Shown piece after piece: positions 23,833 through 32,650 of a stretch of DNA of 42,866 bases. Position 1 is the first letter of the stretch; the number at the start of each line of letters is the position of its first letter. Source of the DNA: Pseudomonadota bacterium (lineage in GTDB: Bacteria > Pseudomonadota > Alphaproteobacteria > Rhizobiales > Hyphomicrobiaceae); contig JAFAFW010000101.1 in assembly GCA_023423275.1 (NCBI GenBank), forward strand, positions 1 to 42,866, given 5' to 3'. The notes under the pieces are model-generated. The model did no database searches. It was not told where the DNA came from and saw only the letters and a program-made list of their open reading frames with translations. A program made the translations under genes and the position numbers.

Positions 23833-24364
23833 GAGGGGGCTATAGCGTTAGGCGTAGTTCTCCGTTTCTTCGTTTTTTTGCCCGCCACTTCAGTTCAACT
23901 GATGTGTGAGACTTGGATTGACTATTTGGGACGCGGCACCGCAAAGGCAATCACCATCCCGCGCTGTATTGGAGCGTGGTCGCCTCGTTTGTGCGCGCAT
24001 CGCATCACTGGCGAGCAGATCCCGCAACGCGGCTGGCCGTACATAATGACGAGCCGCGGTTTTTGGTGATCATGATCGGATTTCAGCCGCCGGGGGCGGC
24101 CGATCAGATCGAGACGGAGCAGTCGTCATTCTCACGAAGCCGGCAGCGTCTAAGCGTCGCGGAGCGGCTGACCGGGCCAATTGATGACGTTGAACCTCGC
24201 TTCAATTTAACAGCAATTCTGTTGCCGACGATGCCAGGGCTAGATTGACGAGCCTGTTATCGCTGTCGCATCAGCCATTGCATTGGCGCGTGCATATCAT
24301 TGTGCTCGGCACATGAAAGTAGTACGAATGCTCATATTAGCAGCGAATTCTGGAGAAAATCTTC
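23833..24364. other. Non-coding or decayed stretch before the TRAP operon
   Basis: About 530 bp between the SRPBCC gene and dctP. Overlapping short frames exist on both strands (for example plus 23976-24248), but none has a plausible ribosome site, domain or amino-acid profile that I recognise. The middle keeps a gene-like GC content while frames are interrupted, which fits a degraded gene. The right end (after about 24280) is more AT-rich and must hold the dctP promoter. Confidence 0.5.
24301..24313. promoter_or_regulatory. Short inverted repeat TGTGC-TCG-GCACA upstream of dctP
   Basis: Perfect 5-bp arms with a 3-bp centre, 51 bp upstream of the dctP ATG. The placement suits an operator overlapping the TRAP operon promoter, but there is only one copy and no adjacent regulator gene, so it may be fortuitous. 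Confidence 0.3.
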
Positions 24365-25342
24365 ATGCGGAGTTTTTTTGCGGCTTTTGTTACTGCATGC
24401 GTGATGATGACGAACGCCGCGTCTGCAGAAACTTGGAACATGGCAACGCCATACCCGGATTTCGAATTCCATACGCGCAATATCAGGCAATTCGCCGAGG
24501 AGGTGGGAAAGCTCTCCAATGGCAAACTCGAAATCAAGGTCCATAGCGGCCAGTCACTGATCCGGCACCCTGAGATCAAAAACGCAATTCGGAGCCGTCA
24601 AGTGCCGATCGGCGAGTTTCTTCTGTCCCGCCTCTCCAACGAAGACCCGGTTTACGAACTCGATGCCATCCCTTTCCTGGCTTCGTCGTACCCTGAAGCA
24701 AAGGCTCTATGGGCCGCCCAGAAACCGGTGGTCGAAAAGCTTTTGGAGAAGCAGAACCTGCGCGTTCTCTACGTTGTTCCGTGGCCACCGCAGGGGCTCT
24801 ATACCAAGAAGCCGATCGAGAGTGTCGATGATCTGAAAGGTTTGCGGTTCCGCACCTACAATACCGTCAGCGAGCGAATGGCGGTCTTGTTGGGAATGGT
24901 CCCGACGCAGACTGAGGCCACCGAGATGGCAACCGCGTTCATCACCGGACGCGTCGATGCCATGATGACGTCGCCGTCGGGTGGCGCACAGAACAAGGCC
25001 TGGGATTGGAGCACGCATTTCTATGACGTGCGCGGCTGGGCGCCGAAGAACGTCATTGCGGTCAACGAACGCGTATTTCAAAGCCTTGATAAATCGCTCC
25101 AGGAAGCCCTTTTGAAGGCTTCAGCCGATGCTGAGGAGCGCGGCTGGAAAATGAGTGAAGTTGACACTCAGGAAGGCATCGACTTGCTCGTAAAGGGCGG
25201 CATGAAGGGCATCAAACCGAACCCTGCGCTTGTTGAGGGACTGAAGAAGGTCGGCGAGGCGATGACCGAGGACTGGCTAAAGAAGGCTGGACCGGAGGGC
25301 AAGGCTGTGATCGACGCTTACCGGGCCGCTAAAGGAGGCTAG
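24365..25342 (+). CDS. dctP: TRAP transporter periplasmic solute-binding protein (DctP family)
   Basis: 325-aa DctP/SiaP-type binding protein for a sodium-driven TRAP importer. Residues 1-21 form a Sec signal peptide ending AASA. The conserved ligand arginine of TRAP binding proteins lies in DLKGLRFRTYN, most likely Arg163. Other typical segments are GQSLIRHPEIKNAIRSRQVPIGEF (residues 62-85, by position) and ELDAIPFLASSYPEA. GGAGAAAA lies upstream of the ATG. The binding protein, small and large permease genes are in order with gaps of 1 and 66 bp. The ligand should be a small carboxylate because of the arginine; the downstream hydrolases suggest an N-containing acid. Confidence 0.94.
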   Translation: MRSFFAAFVTACVMMTNAASAETWNMATPYPDFEFHTRNIRQFAEEVGKLSNGKLEIKVHSGQSLIRHPEIKNAIRSRQVPIGEFLLSRLSNEDPVYELDAIPFLASSYPEAKALWAAQKPVVEKLLEKQNLRVLYVVPWPPQGLYTKKPIESVDDLKGLRFRTYNTVSERMAVLLGMVPTQTEATEMATAFITGRVDAMMTSPSGGAQNKAWDWSTHFYDVRGWAPKNVIAVNERVFQSLDKSLQEALLKASADAEERGWKMSEVDTQEGIDLLVKGGMKGIKPNPALVEGLKKVGEAMTEDWLKKAGPEGKAVIDAYRAAKGG

Positions 25343-25343
25343 G

Positions 25344-25946
25344 TTGGCCTTGAGACCAAATGGCGCCGAGCCGCGGGGAACGTTACGAACGCTCCTTGAT
25401 GGTCTCTATCTGTGGAGCGGACGCCTGAGCGCGTGCTTTCTCGTTGCAATCTGCGCCGTGGTGACGGCGCAGATCCTCGGAAACCTGCTTGATCGCCTGA
25501 TGATAATCCTCATCGGAGCCCCGATCGGCATCATCATTCCGGCTTATTCGGATTTCGCCGGCTTCTTCCTGGCAGCCTCGACGTTTCTGGCGATGGCTTA
25601 CACGCTGACCAACGGTGAGCAGATCCGGGTGCGCGTTCTATTGAGCCGCGTCCCTGAAACCTATCAGAGATGGGTGGAGGTCTGGTGTGTCGCTTTTTCG
25701 GTGCTGCTGGTCAGCATTGCGACCTGGTACGGGATTGTCCTGGTTCACGAGTCCTGGATGTTCGGCGATGTCGTTCCAGGAATGGTGGCGATACCTTTGT
25801 GGATCCCACAATCGGCCATGGTGCTCGGTTTGGTGATACTGCTGATCGCGCTGATTGACGCCCTTGTTGTGCTCCTCCGCGGCGGGGAGCCGTCGTACAA
25901 CGCCAAGAAAGAACTCGATCCTACCGGCCATTTGCCGGAGGTCTAA
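25344..25946 (+). CDS. dctQ: TRAP transporter small permease (DctQ family)
   Basis: 200-aa membrane protein with about four hydrophobic helices (around residues 28-50, 65-90, 112-135 and 150-178) and the family-typical segment NGEQIRVRVLLSRVP after the second. It forms the complex with DctM. The start is a TTG at 25344, one base after the dctP stop, with a strong AAAGGAGG five bases upstream; the ribosome site decides this start. It is slightly longer than typical DctQ (about 160-180 aa) through its N- and C-terminal tails. Confidence 0.9.
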   Translation: MALRPNGAEPRGTLRTLLDGLYLWSGRLSACFLVAICAVVTAQILGNLLDRLMIILIGAPIGIIIPAYSDFAGFFLAASTFLAMAYTLTNGEQIRVRVLLSRVPETYQRWVEVWCVAFSVLLVSIATWYGIVLVHESWMFGDVVPGMVAIPLWIPQSAMVLGLVILLIALIDALVVLLRGGEPSYNAKKELDPTGHLPEV

Positions 25947-26012
25947 CCAACAGGCTGAACGGTCACACCATCTCCGAAAAGATGATGTGTCGGTTCGGAC
26001 AATGGTCTCCAC

Positions 26013-27320
26013 ATGCTTGAACTCCTTCCCGCGCTGATCCTTCTCGTTTTGATGTTCGCTCTCCTCGGGAGTGGCATATGGATCGGCTTGGCGCTTGCCG
26101 GCGTGGGCTATGCCGCCATCAGCGTGTTCAGCGACAGTCCGAGCGGATCAATCCTCGCCTCTACGATATGGGGAGCGAGCTATTCGTGGGAACTCGCCGC
26201 GCTGCCGATGTTCATTTGGATGGGCGAAATCCTTTTCCGGTCCAAACTCTCCGATGACATGTTTGCCGGACTGGCGCCTTGGCTCAATCGCATTCCGGGA
26301 CGACTGCTCCATGTCAACATTGTTGGCTGCGCCATCTTTGCTGCTGTCTCAGGTTCGTCATCCGCAACAGCAGCAACCATCGGCAAGATCGCACTGCCCG
26401 AGTTGAAGAAGCGCGGTTACGACGAAGACATTGCAATGGGCAGCTTGGCTGGCGCGGGCACGCTCGGCCTTCTCATCCCACCGTCCATCATCATGATCGT
26501 CTATGGCGTGGCGAGTGGCCAATCGATCGCCCGGCTATTCATTGCAGGCATCCTGCCAGGACTTATGGTTGCGCTGATCTTCATGGCTTATATCGTCTTC
26601 TGGGCGTGGCGCCATCCAGAGCGCATCCCGAGGGCCGAGATCACTCTTCCGATTCTTCAGCGCCTTTATGAGAGCCGCCGCCTGATTCCTGTCATCGTGC
26701 TGATCGCCGGCGTGATAGGCTCAATCTATATGGGCCTTGCCTCGCCCACCGACGCCGCATCCCTCGGCGTCACGCTGGCGCTGATCCTGTCATGGCTGTC
26801 CGGGACCTTGACCTGGCAGACTTTCATGGACGGCGTGATGGGCGCGACGCGCACGTCCTGTATGATCGCCTTCATCTTGTTGGGATCTGCCTTTTTGACC
26901 GTTGCAATGGGGTTTGTCGGCATCCCCAGTGATCTAGCAAACTGGATCGATTCCCTGGGGCTTTCGCGGTACGGCCTCATTGCAGCCTTGACGGTGTTTT
27001 TCGTCATCCTCGGATGCTTCCTGGACGGGATATCGATTGTCGTCCTGACGACGGCGATCATCCTGCCCATGGTCGAACGCGTCGGCATCGATCTCATCTG
27101 GTTCGGCGTTTACCTCGTGGTCGTCGTCGAGATGTCCTCGGTCACGCCACCGGTTGGCTTTAATCTGTTCGTCATCCAGGGTTTGACCGGTCGCGACATG
27201 ATGGACGTGGCAAAGGCGGCGATCCCGTTCTTTCTCGGGTTGTTGCTGGCTGTTCTCATTCTTGTTCTTGTTCCGGAAATTGCGACCTACCTTCCTGAAT
27301 TAATGACGCGACGAACGTAA
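26013..27320 (+). CDS. dctM: TRAP transporter large permease (DctM family)
   Basis: 435-aa transport subunit with about 12 hydrophobic helices, forming the sodium-coupled channel of the importer. Characteristic segments are FAAVSGSSSATAATIGKIALPEL (about residues 109-131, by position), GAGTLGLLIPPSIIMIVYG and the C-terminal VEMSSVTPPVGFNLFVIQG. The ATG at 26013 lies 66 bp after dctQ with only a weak ribosome site. An alpha/beta hydrolase begins 11 bp after the stop, so the transporter and the hydrolases form one transcription unit. Confidence 0.94.
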   Translation: MLELLPALILLVLMFALLGSGIWIGLALAGVGYAAISVFSDSPSGSILASTIWGASYSWELAALPMFIWMGEILFRSKLSDDMFAGLAPWLNRIPGRLLHVNIVGCAIFAAVSGSSSATAATIGKIALPELKKRGYDEDIAMGSLAGAGTLGLLIPPSIIMIVYGVASGQSIARLFIAGILPGLMVALIFMAYIVFWAWRHPERIPRAEITLPILQRLYESRRLIPVIVLIAGVIGSIYMGLASPTDAASLGVTLALILSWLSGTLTWQTFMDGVMGATRTSCMIAFILLGSAFLTVAMGFVGIPSDLANWIDSLGLSRYGLIAALTVFFVILGCFLDGISIVVLTTAIILPMVERVGIDLIWFGVYLVVVVEMSSVTPPVGFNLFVIQGLTGRDMMDVAKAAIPFFLGLLLAVLILVLVPEIATYLPELMTRRT

Positions 27321-27331
27321 GGACCAATCTG

Positions 27332-28144
27332 ATGCAGATCGAGGCTGAGGGACGCCGGATCAACGCTGTGATCGAAGGTGTCGAGGGAGCACCCGTTATA
27401 ACGTTAAGTCATTCGCTGGCAGCACACCTCGATATGTGGCGTCCGCAAATGCCGGCATTGACCGAGCGATTCCGCGTCTTGCGCTACGACGTGCGCGGAC
27501 ATGGCAGCTCACCATTGCCGGCAGGAGCTGCCACGCTGAAGGATCTGGCCGACGATGTTCGAGTTTTGCTGGCAGAACTCGGCATTTCGCGGACGCATTT
27601 CGTCGGGCTGTCGATGGGCGGGATGATCGGCCAGCAACTCGCCGTCGATCATCCCGAATTGCTTGAAAGTCTGGTGCTCGCGGACACTCTCAGTGCTTAT
27701 GGCCCCGAAGCGCAGCCCATGTGGCAGGGTCGGATCGACGCTGCCAGTGGCCCTCAAGGCATGGTGCCGCTCGTCGAGCCAACCGTCACGCGGTGGTTCA
27801 CCGAAGCATTTCGCGTTGGCCAGCCGGAACAGATCGAGTGGGTGCGGAGCATGATCCGGGCCACGACGCCGGCCGGCTTTATCGCCTGTAGCCGGGCTTT
27901 GATGGCGCTCAATCTGACTGCGCGGCTGCCGCAAGTCCGAATTCCGACGCTGGTACTGGTTGGTCGTCAGGATCCGACGACGCCGGTTTCCGGCGCGCAG
28001 GTCATCGCCGCGGCGCTTCCCGATGCGCGCCTTGCGGTCATCGAAGATGCCGCGCATCTTTCGAATATTGAGCAACCCGATGTCTTTACCCGACTGTTGA
28101 TGGATTTTCTGGTCCAACAGTCCGGTTCGCGTTCGAACGCTTAG
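27332..28144 (+). CDS. Alpha/beta hydrolase, 3-oxoadipate enol-lactonase-like
   Basis: 270-aa alpha/beta hydrolase closely resembling PcaD in length and motifs: ITLSHSLAAHLDMWRPQMPAL (residues 23-43, by position), RYDVRGHGSS (51-60) and GLSMGGMIGQ with nucleophile Ser94. The acid is Asp214 in GRQDPTTPV and the histidine is His242 in DAAHLSNIEQP. TAAGGACC lies before the ATG. No other protocatechuate genes are present, so it probably opens a lactone or cleaves an ester or amide from the TRAP-imported compound rather than acting in the beta-ketoadipate pathway. It sits 11 bp after dctM. Confidence 0.88.
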   Translation: MQIEAEGRRINAVIEGVEGAPVITLSHSLAAHLDMWRPQMPALTERFRVLRYDVRGHGSSPLPAGAATLKDLADDVRVLLAELGISRTHFVGLSMGGMIGQQLAVDHPELLESLVLADTLSAYGPEAQPMWQGRIDAASGPQGMVPLVEPTVTRWFTEAFRVGQPEQIEWVRSMIRATTPAGFIACSRALMALNLTARLPQVRIPTLVLVGRQDPTTPVSGAQVIAAALPDARLAVIEDAAHLSNIEQPDVFTRLLMDFLVQQSGSRSNA

Positions 28145-28154
28145 AGTGGTGTCT

Positions 28155-29417
28155 ATGAATAAGAGTGATGCAGCCCTCGCAGGTTCATTCGTCAATGCAG
28201 ATCGTCTGATCCAGCGGCAACGCCACATGGACGGGATTGGTGCTACGCCGCGCGGCGGGGTTCATCGGCCGGCCTTGACAGCCGAGGATGTCGCGACCCG
28301 CCGCGCACTCGTTGACTGGGCTAAGGCAAGGGGCTTTCTCGTTGAGATCGATCCTGTCGCCAACCTGTTCGTCACCCGGCCCGGGCGGGATCCGGCATTG
28401 GCGCCCGTGATGATCGGTTCGCATACAGACAGCCAGCCGTACGCTGGTCGTTTCGACGGTATGTACGGCGTTCTCGCCGCGTTCGAGACGCTGGAAGCAC
28501 TCGACGATGCAGGTCTCGATACGCTGCGACCGCTGACCGCCGTCGTTTGGACTGGCGAGGAGGGCGGCGCTCGTTTTCCGGTTGGTACGGTGGGATCGTC
28601 AGCATTCACGGGCCGGCGATCACTTGCCGATACGCTGGCGTTACAGGATGCGGACGGCGTGTCTCTGGAGCAGGCGATTGCGGACGGCGCAGCCGCGATG
28701 CACGATGTGGCGCAGCGGCCTCTGGGCGGGCCGGTCCATGCCTTCGTGGAAATCCACATCGAACAGGGACGCATTCTTGAGCAAGCCGGTGTACCGATTG
28801 GTGTCGTGACCGACGTCCAGGGCCTGCGCCGATTCGCCATCGAAGTCACGGGCGAGGATGCGCATGCCGGTACGACGCCGCGTTCACTCCGCAAGGACGC
28901 CTTTCAGGATGCCATGAGCCTCATCGCCGATATGCGCGATGCCTGCAGAGATCCGGAAGATATCGTGCGTTTCACGGTCGGGCGCTTGGAGCTTTATCCG
29001 AATGCTCCAGCGGTCGTTCCCGGGCGCGTCCGTTTCATCATCGATCTGCGTCATCCATCGAAGGACGAACTCGATCGTCTTACCAATTTCATCGCGCGCC
29101 GCTGCCGGGAACATAACGGTCCCTGCACGGTCAGTATGAGCGAGATGATGCGGATCGAGCCGACCAGGTTCGAACCCAGCATGCCGGATCTGGTGGAAGC
29201 CTCCGCCGAGCGTCTTTCAATTCCCTCACTCCGGCTCATCTCTGGCGCCAACCACGATGCAAGCCACCTTGCTCGCATTTGTCCTCGCACGACGATGATC
29301 TTCATCCCGTGCGAGCGAGGCATCAGTCACAACGAAACCGAGAATGCCACCGATGACGATCTCGTCTCCGGTGCCCGCGTTCTTTGCCAGACGGCCTACG
29401 AGTTGGCGAACGCATGA
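28155..29417 (+). CDS. M20 family Zn-dependent amidohydrolase (N-carbamoylase/allantoate amidohydrolase-like)
   Basis: 420-aa member of the HyuC/AllC/beta-ureidopropionase group, which hydrolyses N-carbamoyl amino acids or ureido acids to the amine, CO2 and ammonia. Metal ligands are recognisable: His90 and Asp101 in GSHTDSQPYAGRFDG, Glu135-Glu136 in TGEEGGARFP, His201 in EIHIEQG and His392 in GISHNETENA. The dimerisation domain lies about residues 220-335. I chose the ATG at 28155; an in-frame GTG nine bases upstream is also possible. It lies in the TRAP operon. If the HyuAB enzyme at 15148-18995 opens a hydantoin, this would be the matching carbamoylase, although the two genes are in different operons. 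Confidence 0.92.
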   Translation: MNKSDAALAGSFVNADRLIQRQRHMDGIGATPRGGVHRPALTAEDVATRRALVDWAKARGFLVEIDPVANLFVTRPGRDPALAPVMIGSHTDSQPYAGRFDGMYGVLAAFETLEALDDAGLDTLRPLTAVVWTGEEGGARFPVGTVGSSAFTGRRSLADTLALQDADGVSLEQAIADGAAAMHDVAQRPLGGPVHAFVEIHIEQGRILEQAGVPIGVVTDVQGLRRFAIEVTGEDAHAGTTPRSLRKDAFQDAMSLIADMRDACRDPEDIVRFTVGRLELYPNAPAVVPGRVRFIIDLRHPSKDELDRLTNFIARRCREHNGPCTVSMSEMMRIEPTRFEPSMPDLVEASAERLSIPSLRLISGANHDASHLARICPRTTMIFIPCERGISHNETENATDDDLVSGARVLCQTAYELANA

Positions 29418-29463
29418 CGACGGCTGTCGTCATCCACCACGTACCGGACAGGAGCGCTTGAGT

Positions 29464-30300
29464 ATGACCGCTAGGGAAATCGAGTTTAATGCGGACCTGG
29501 GCGAAGGATTCGGCGTATGGGCCGCGCCGACACAGATTTGGCGCGCTGATCTCGAACGAGGAGGTTCGCTCGATGCGCCTGATGGTCCGCAACCGAGCAT
29601 ATTGCGCGTCATGCAACTCGTCTCAAGCGTGAACCTCGCCTGTGGCTTTCACGGCGGCGACCCTTATCTCATGAAGCATTATGTCGCTGCGGCTAAGGCG
29701 GCGGGTTGTGCAATCGGCGCGCATCCGTCTTATCCAGATCTCGCCGGGTTTGGCCTGCGTTACATGGACATGTCTTCCGGCGAAATACAGGCCATGGTTC
29801 AGTACCAGCTCGGTGCGCTCGAAGGCTTCCTGAGAATGGAGGACCTCAAGCTCAATCACGTGAAGTGCCACGGCGCTCTCTACAACCGCTCCGTCAAGGA
29901 CCAGGTGGTCGCCGACGCTCTTGTCGAGGCGGTGGCGCGTTATCGCTCTGATCTGCCGCTTTACGGATTTCCGTATTCATGCGTTGAGCACGCCGCCAAG
30001 CGCAAAGGGCTTCCATTTGTGCGCGAGGCGTTTTCGGACCGCGCCTACCACCAGGACGGCACGTTAGTGGATCGCCGCCGAACCGACGCCATGATCACCG
30101 AGCCGGCGCCGGTGGTCGAGCGCGTGGTCGGGATGGTCGAAACCGGGAAGGTCCGCAGCGTTGAGAGCAGCGATGTCACGCTCGATCCCGGAACGATCTG
30201 CTTCCACGCCGATACACCAGCGGTGATCGCCTTCCTGGAAGGATGTCATGCTGCTTTGAAGGAACGCGGGGTATCGGTGAGACGCGACACAGAGAAATAA
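29464..30300 (+). CDS. pxpA: 5-oxoprolinase subunit A-like protein (LamB/YcsF family) with insertion
   Basis: 278-aa LamB/YcsF family protein. PxpA normally works with PxpB and PxpC to open 5-oxoproline with ATP. Family motifs are EFNADLGEGFG (residues 7-17), SSVNLACGFHGGDP (54-67), GAHPSYPDLAGFG (85-97) and HVKCHGALYN (132-141). Between GFG and the ACGFH motif there are roughly 20 more residues than usual, making it longer than the ~250-aa norm. AGGAGCGCTTGAGT precedes the ATG. No pxpB or pxpC is in the window. It may pair with HyuAB, act alone on another lactam, or use partners elsewhere. Last gene of the TRAP operon. Confidence 0.9.
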   Translation: MTAREIEFNADLGEGFGVWAAPTQIWRADLERGGSLDAPDGPQPSILRVMQLVSSVNLACGFHGGDPYLMKHYVAAAKAAGCAIGAHPSYPDLAGFGLRYMDMSSGEIQAMVQYQLGALEGFLRMEDLKLNHVKCHGALYNRSVKDQVVADALVEAVARYRSDLPLYGFPYSCVEHAAKRKGLPFVREAFSDRAYHQDGTLVDRRRTDAMITEPAPVVERVVGMVETGKVRSVESSDVTLDPGTICFHADTPAVIAFLEGCHAALKERGVSVRRDTEK

Positions 30301-30729
30301 GACTTTCGGTCGGTGCCCATCCGCCAGTCGGTGGCATCTGAAGCAGAGCACAAAGAGCCTTCAAGTCAAAGTTTCCACGACAGAGCGCGAGGAGCAGAAT
30401 GCCCAATTAATTGTTGGGAGTTTGGAGGAGCACGCGCAATCGAAGATGCTTGACGTGGCAATGAAGTGACTTGAAGCGAGCCGGTCGTGAGGAGGCAAAA
30501 GTGAGATGGTAGCCGTCGATCTGCGGCTGTTCGTGTCGCCGATCGCTGTCGAGCGAACAGCAGAAATGGCACTGGCGGCCGCCCGGGGTATCCACACTGT
30601 GTTCCAAGAGGTCCGCATTCGCTTTTGTCGGTCTGATGTAGCGACGAGAAATCCCGCCGTTGTAATCGCAGTAGCAGGAGAGTTGCTGTCAATCTGATGG
30701 TGTCGCGGATGTCCACTTGCAGATCTAGT
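30301..30729. other. Convergent intergenic stretch, no confident gene
   Basis: About 430 bp between pxpA (plus) and the oligopeptide ATPase gene (minus), so both flanking genes end here and terminators are expected. A 63-codon plus frame (30506-30697) has GGAGG 10 bp upstream of its ATG, but its product has no recognisable features. I do not call it. No strong hairpin with a T-tract was found. Confidence 0.55.
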
Positions 30730-31707
30730 CTAGATCGCCGCCGCGACTGGGCGGAAGCAGGCTAGGCGCCGACCGCTTTCAATTGAAGTCAGAGCTGGGC
30801 GCTTTTCCAAGCAGACGGACTGTCGTCTGTCGCAGCGGGAGGCAAAGTTGCAGGCTTGCGTTGGATCAGCAGGGACGAGGGGCTCGGGTTCCAGCGTTTC
30901 CTGGTCGGCACGTCGCGCCGCCAACAACGATTTGGTATAAGGATGATGTGGCGCGGCAAAAATTTGCCGCGTTGGCCCTTCCTCGACAATGCGGCCGAAG
31001 AACATCACCGCGATGCGGTCGCATAGGAAACGGGCGACCTCCAGATCATGGGTGATAAACACGAGACCCACTCCGCTCTCCCGGTTCACCCGTTTCAGGA
31101 TGTTGAGGATCTGCGCGCGCACGGAAACATCGAGCTTGGACACCGCCTCATCCGCTATGATCAGCTGCGGCCTGACGCTCATGGCTCTCGCGATCGCGAT
31201 GCGCTGCAACTGACCGCCGGAAAGCTCATGCGGATAGCGTGCTCCGAATCCGGGATTTAGGCCTACCCGGGAAAGGAGCGTCCCCACCTCGTCTTTCACC
31301 TTCTTTCCCGACACGATGCCATGCAGGCGCAGCGGTAGGCCGAGCGAGCTCGCGATCGTGAATCGCGGGTTGAAGGAGGAAAGCGGGTCCTGGAAAACCA
31401 TCTGAAGTTCGCGGCGGAATGGCATCCACCCGGCCCGGTTGAGCCGCGCCAAGTCATGGCCTCGGTACAGGATCTGTCCTCCTTGTGGGCGATGGATGCC
31501 AAGGAGGGTTTTTCCCAAGGTCGTTTTACCGCTGCCGCTCTCGCCCACCAACCCAACTGCCTCACCCGGCGCAATATTCAGATCGATATGATCGAGTGCG
31601 CGTAGCCGGGTCGTTGCGCCCATTGCGTGGTTCTGAGCGAAATCGACCACGAGGTCTCGAATCTCAATGCCGCTCGCCTGATCGGATGTCTTGTCAGTTT
31701 GTTGCAT
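30730..31707 (-). CDS. Oligopeptide/dipeptide-type ABC transporter ATP-binding protein (DppF-like)
   Basis: 325-aa ATPase of a Dpp/Opp-type importer. Walker A is GESGSGKT (residues 55-62), the Q-loop is VFQDPLSSFNPR, the signature is LSGGQLQR, and a C-terminal oligopeptide extension has the usual Cys-rich segment (NFASRCDRRQSVC). The Walker B/D-loop reads IADEAVSKLDVS, with Ala where Pro is nearly invariant (DEPVSALD) and Lys replacing Ala; the catalytic Glu is retained. It overlaps the preceding ATPase gene by 14 bp and is the last gene of the minus-strand operon. Confidence 0.93.
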   Translation of the reverse strand: MQQTDKTSDQASGIEIRDLVVDFAQNHAMGATTRLRALDHIDLNIAPGEAVGLVGESGSGKTTLGKTLLGIHRPQGGQILYRGHDLARLNRAGWMPFRRELQMVFQDPLSSFNPRFTIASSLGLPLRLHGIVSGKKVKDEVGTLLSRVGLNPGFGARYPHELSGGQLQRIAIARAMSVRPQLIIADEAVSKLDVSVRAQILNILKRVNRESGVGLVFITHDLEVARFLCDRIAVMFFGRIVEEGPTRQIFAAPHHPYTKSLLAARRADQETLEPEPLVPADPTQACNFASRCDRRQSVCLEKRPALTSIESGRRLACFRPVAAAI

Positions 31708-32650
31708 TTAGCCAGCACCGAATTTCGTGATCGGCGGTCAGAGGAGCCAGGACTGGATGCTCAACTCGACATTGCGGCATGACATGCGGGCATCGCATCG
31801 CGAAGCTGCAGCCCTTGGCCGTGCCGATACCGGTCAAGTCACCGGGGAGTTCACAGAGGTATTCGTCGCCGGCGGCAAGGGATTCTGCCGTGGCGCGCAG
31901 TCCGGCCGAATAGGGATGGCGCGGGTGCATCATCACTTGCTCAGTCGGGCCGATCTCAACGATCTCACCGGCATACATCACAGCGATGCGATCACAAATC
32001 TCACGCGCAATCGTAAGATCATGGGTGATGAAGAGCACTGAAGCGCCAAGCCGTCGGCGGTGCAGGTGGATCAAACCAAGAATTTGCCGCTCGACCAGAT
32101 TATCCAAGTTCGTCGTGGGCTCATCGGCGATGATCAACTGCGGTTTCATCGCAATGACCATCGCAATGAGTACCCGCTGCAACATGCCGCCCGAAAGCTG
32201 GTGCGGGTATGATGCCAGCACGCGCTCCGGACCCCGTATGGCGACATCTGAAAGCAGCGCCTCGGCCTCCTTGCGCCAGTCTGTCGTCGCGCCGCATCGC
32301 CGACCGAGTGCCTGGCGCAGATGCCAGCCGACCGATTTGGCCGGGTTGAAGGACGCGACGGGATCTTGAAAAATCATCGCGACCTCGACGCCGCGCAACT
32401 CTCGAAACTCACCTGATGTCAGGGTCAGCAAATCGTGGCCGCGGAAATGAAGCCGTTCCGCTTCGACGCGCGCGTGGGCGGGAAGTACCCCGAGAACGGA
32501 AAGCCCCGTTACGGTTTTTCCGGATCCCGATTCCCCGATCAGTCCTAGCACTTCCTTTTCCCGCAAGATGAAAGACACATCTTGCACGGCAGGGATGGAT
32601 CCGAAGCTGGTCCGCAATCCGCGCACCTCGAGCAATGCGGCGTCGGTCAT
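31694..32650 (-). CDS. Oligopeptide/dipeptide-type ABC transporter ATP-binding protein (DppD-like)
   Basis: 318-aa ATPase. Walker A is GESGSGKT (residues 39-46), the Q-loop is MIFQDPVASFNP, the signature is LSGGMLQRV, and Walker B reads LIIADEPTTNLD, with Asn where Ala is usual. The C-terminal oligopeptide extension contains GCSFAMRCPHVMPQC. The ATG at 32650 overlaps the stop of the upstream permease (ATGA); the same frame is open further upstream but inside the permease gene. It pairs with the DppF-like ATPase to power the permeases encoded upstream. Confidence 0.94.
   Translation of the reverse strand: MTDAALLEVRGLRTSFGSIPAVQDVSFILREKEVLGLIGESGSGKTVTGLSVLGVLPAHARVEAERLHFRGHDLLTLTSGEFRELRGVEVAMIFQDPVASFNPAKSVGWHLRQALGRRCGATTDWRKEAEALLSDVAIRGPERVLASYPHQLSGGMLQRVLIAMVIAMKPQLIIADEPTTNLDNLVERQILGLIHLHRRRLGASVLFITHDLTIAREICDRIAVMYAGEIVEIGPTEQVMMHPRHPYSAGLRATAESLAAGDEYLCELPGDLTGIGTAKGCSFAMRCPHVMPQCRVEHPVLAPLTADHEIRCWLNATN

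Noticed and set aside
30506..30697. 63-codon plus-strand frame with an upstream GGAGG
   Set aside because: The only support is a purine-rich stretch; the peptide has no signal, motif or conserved look, and it sits in a convergent gap.
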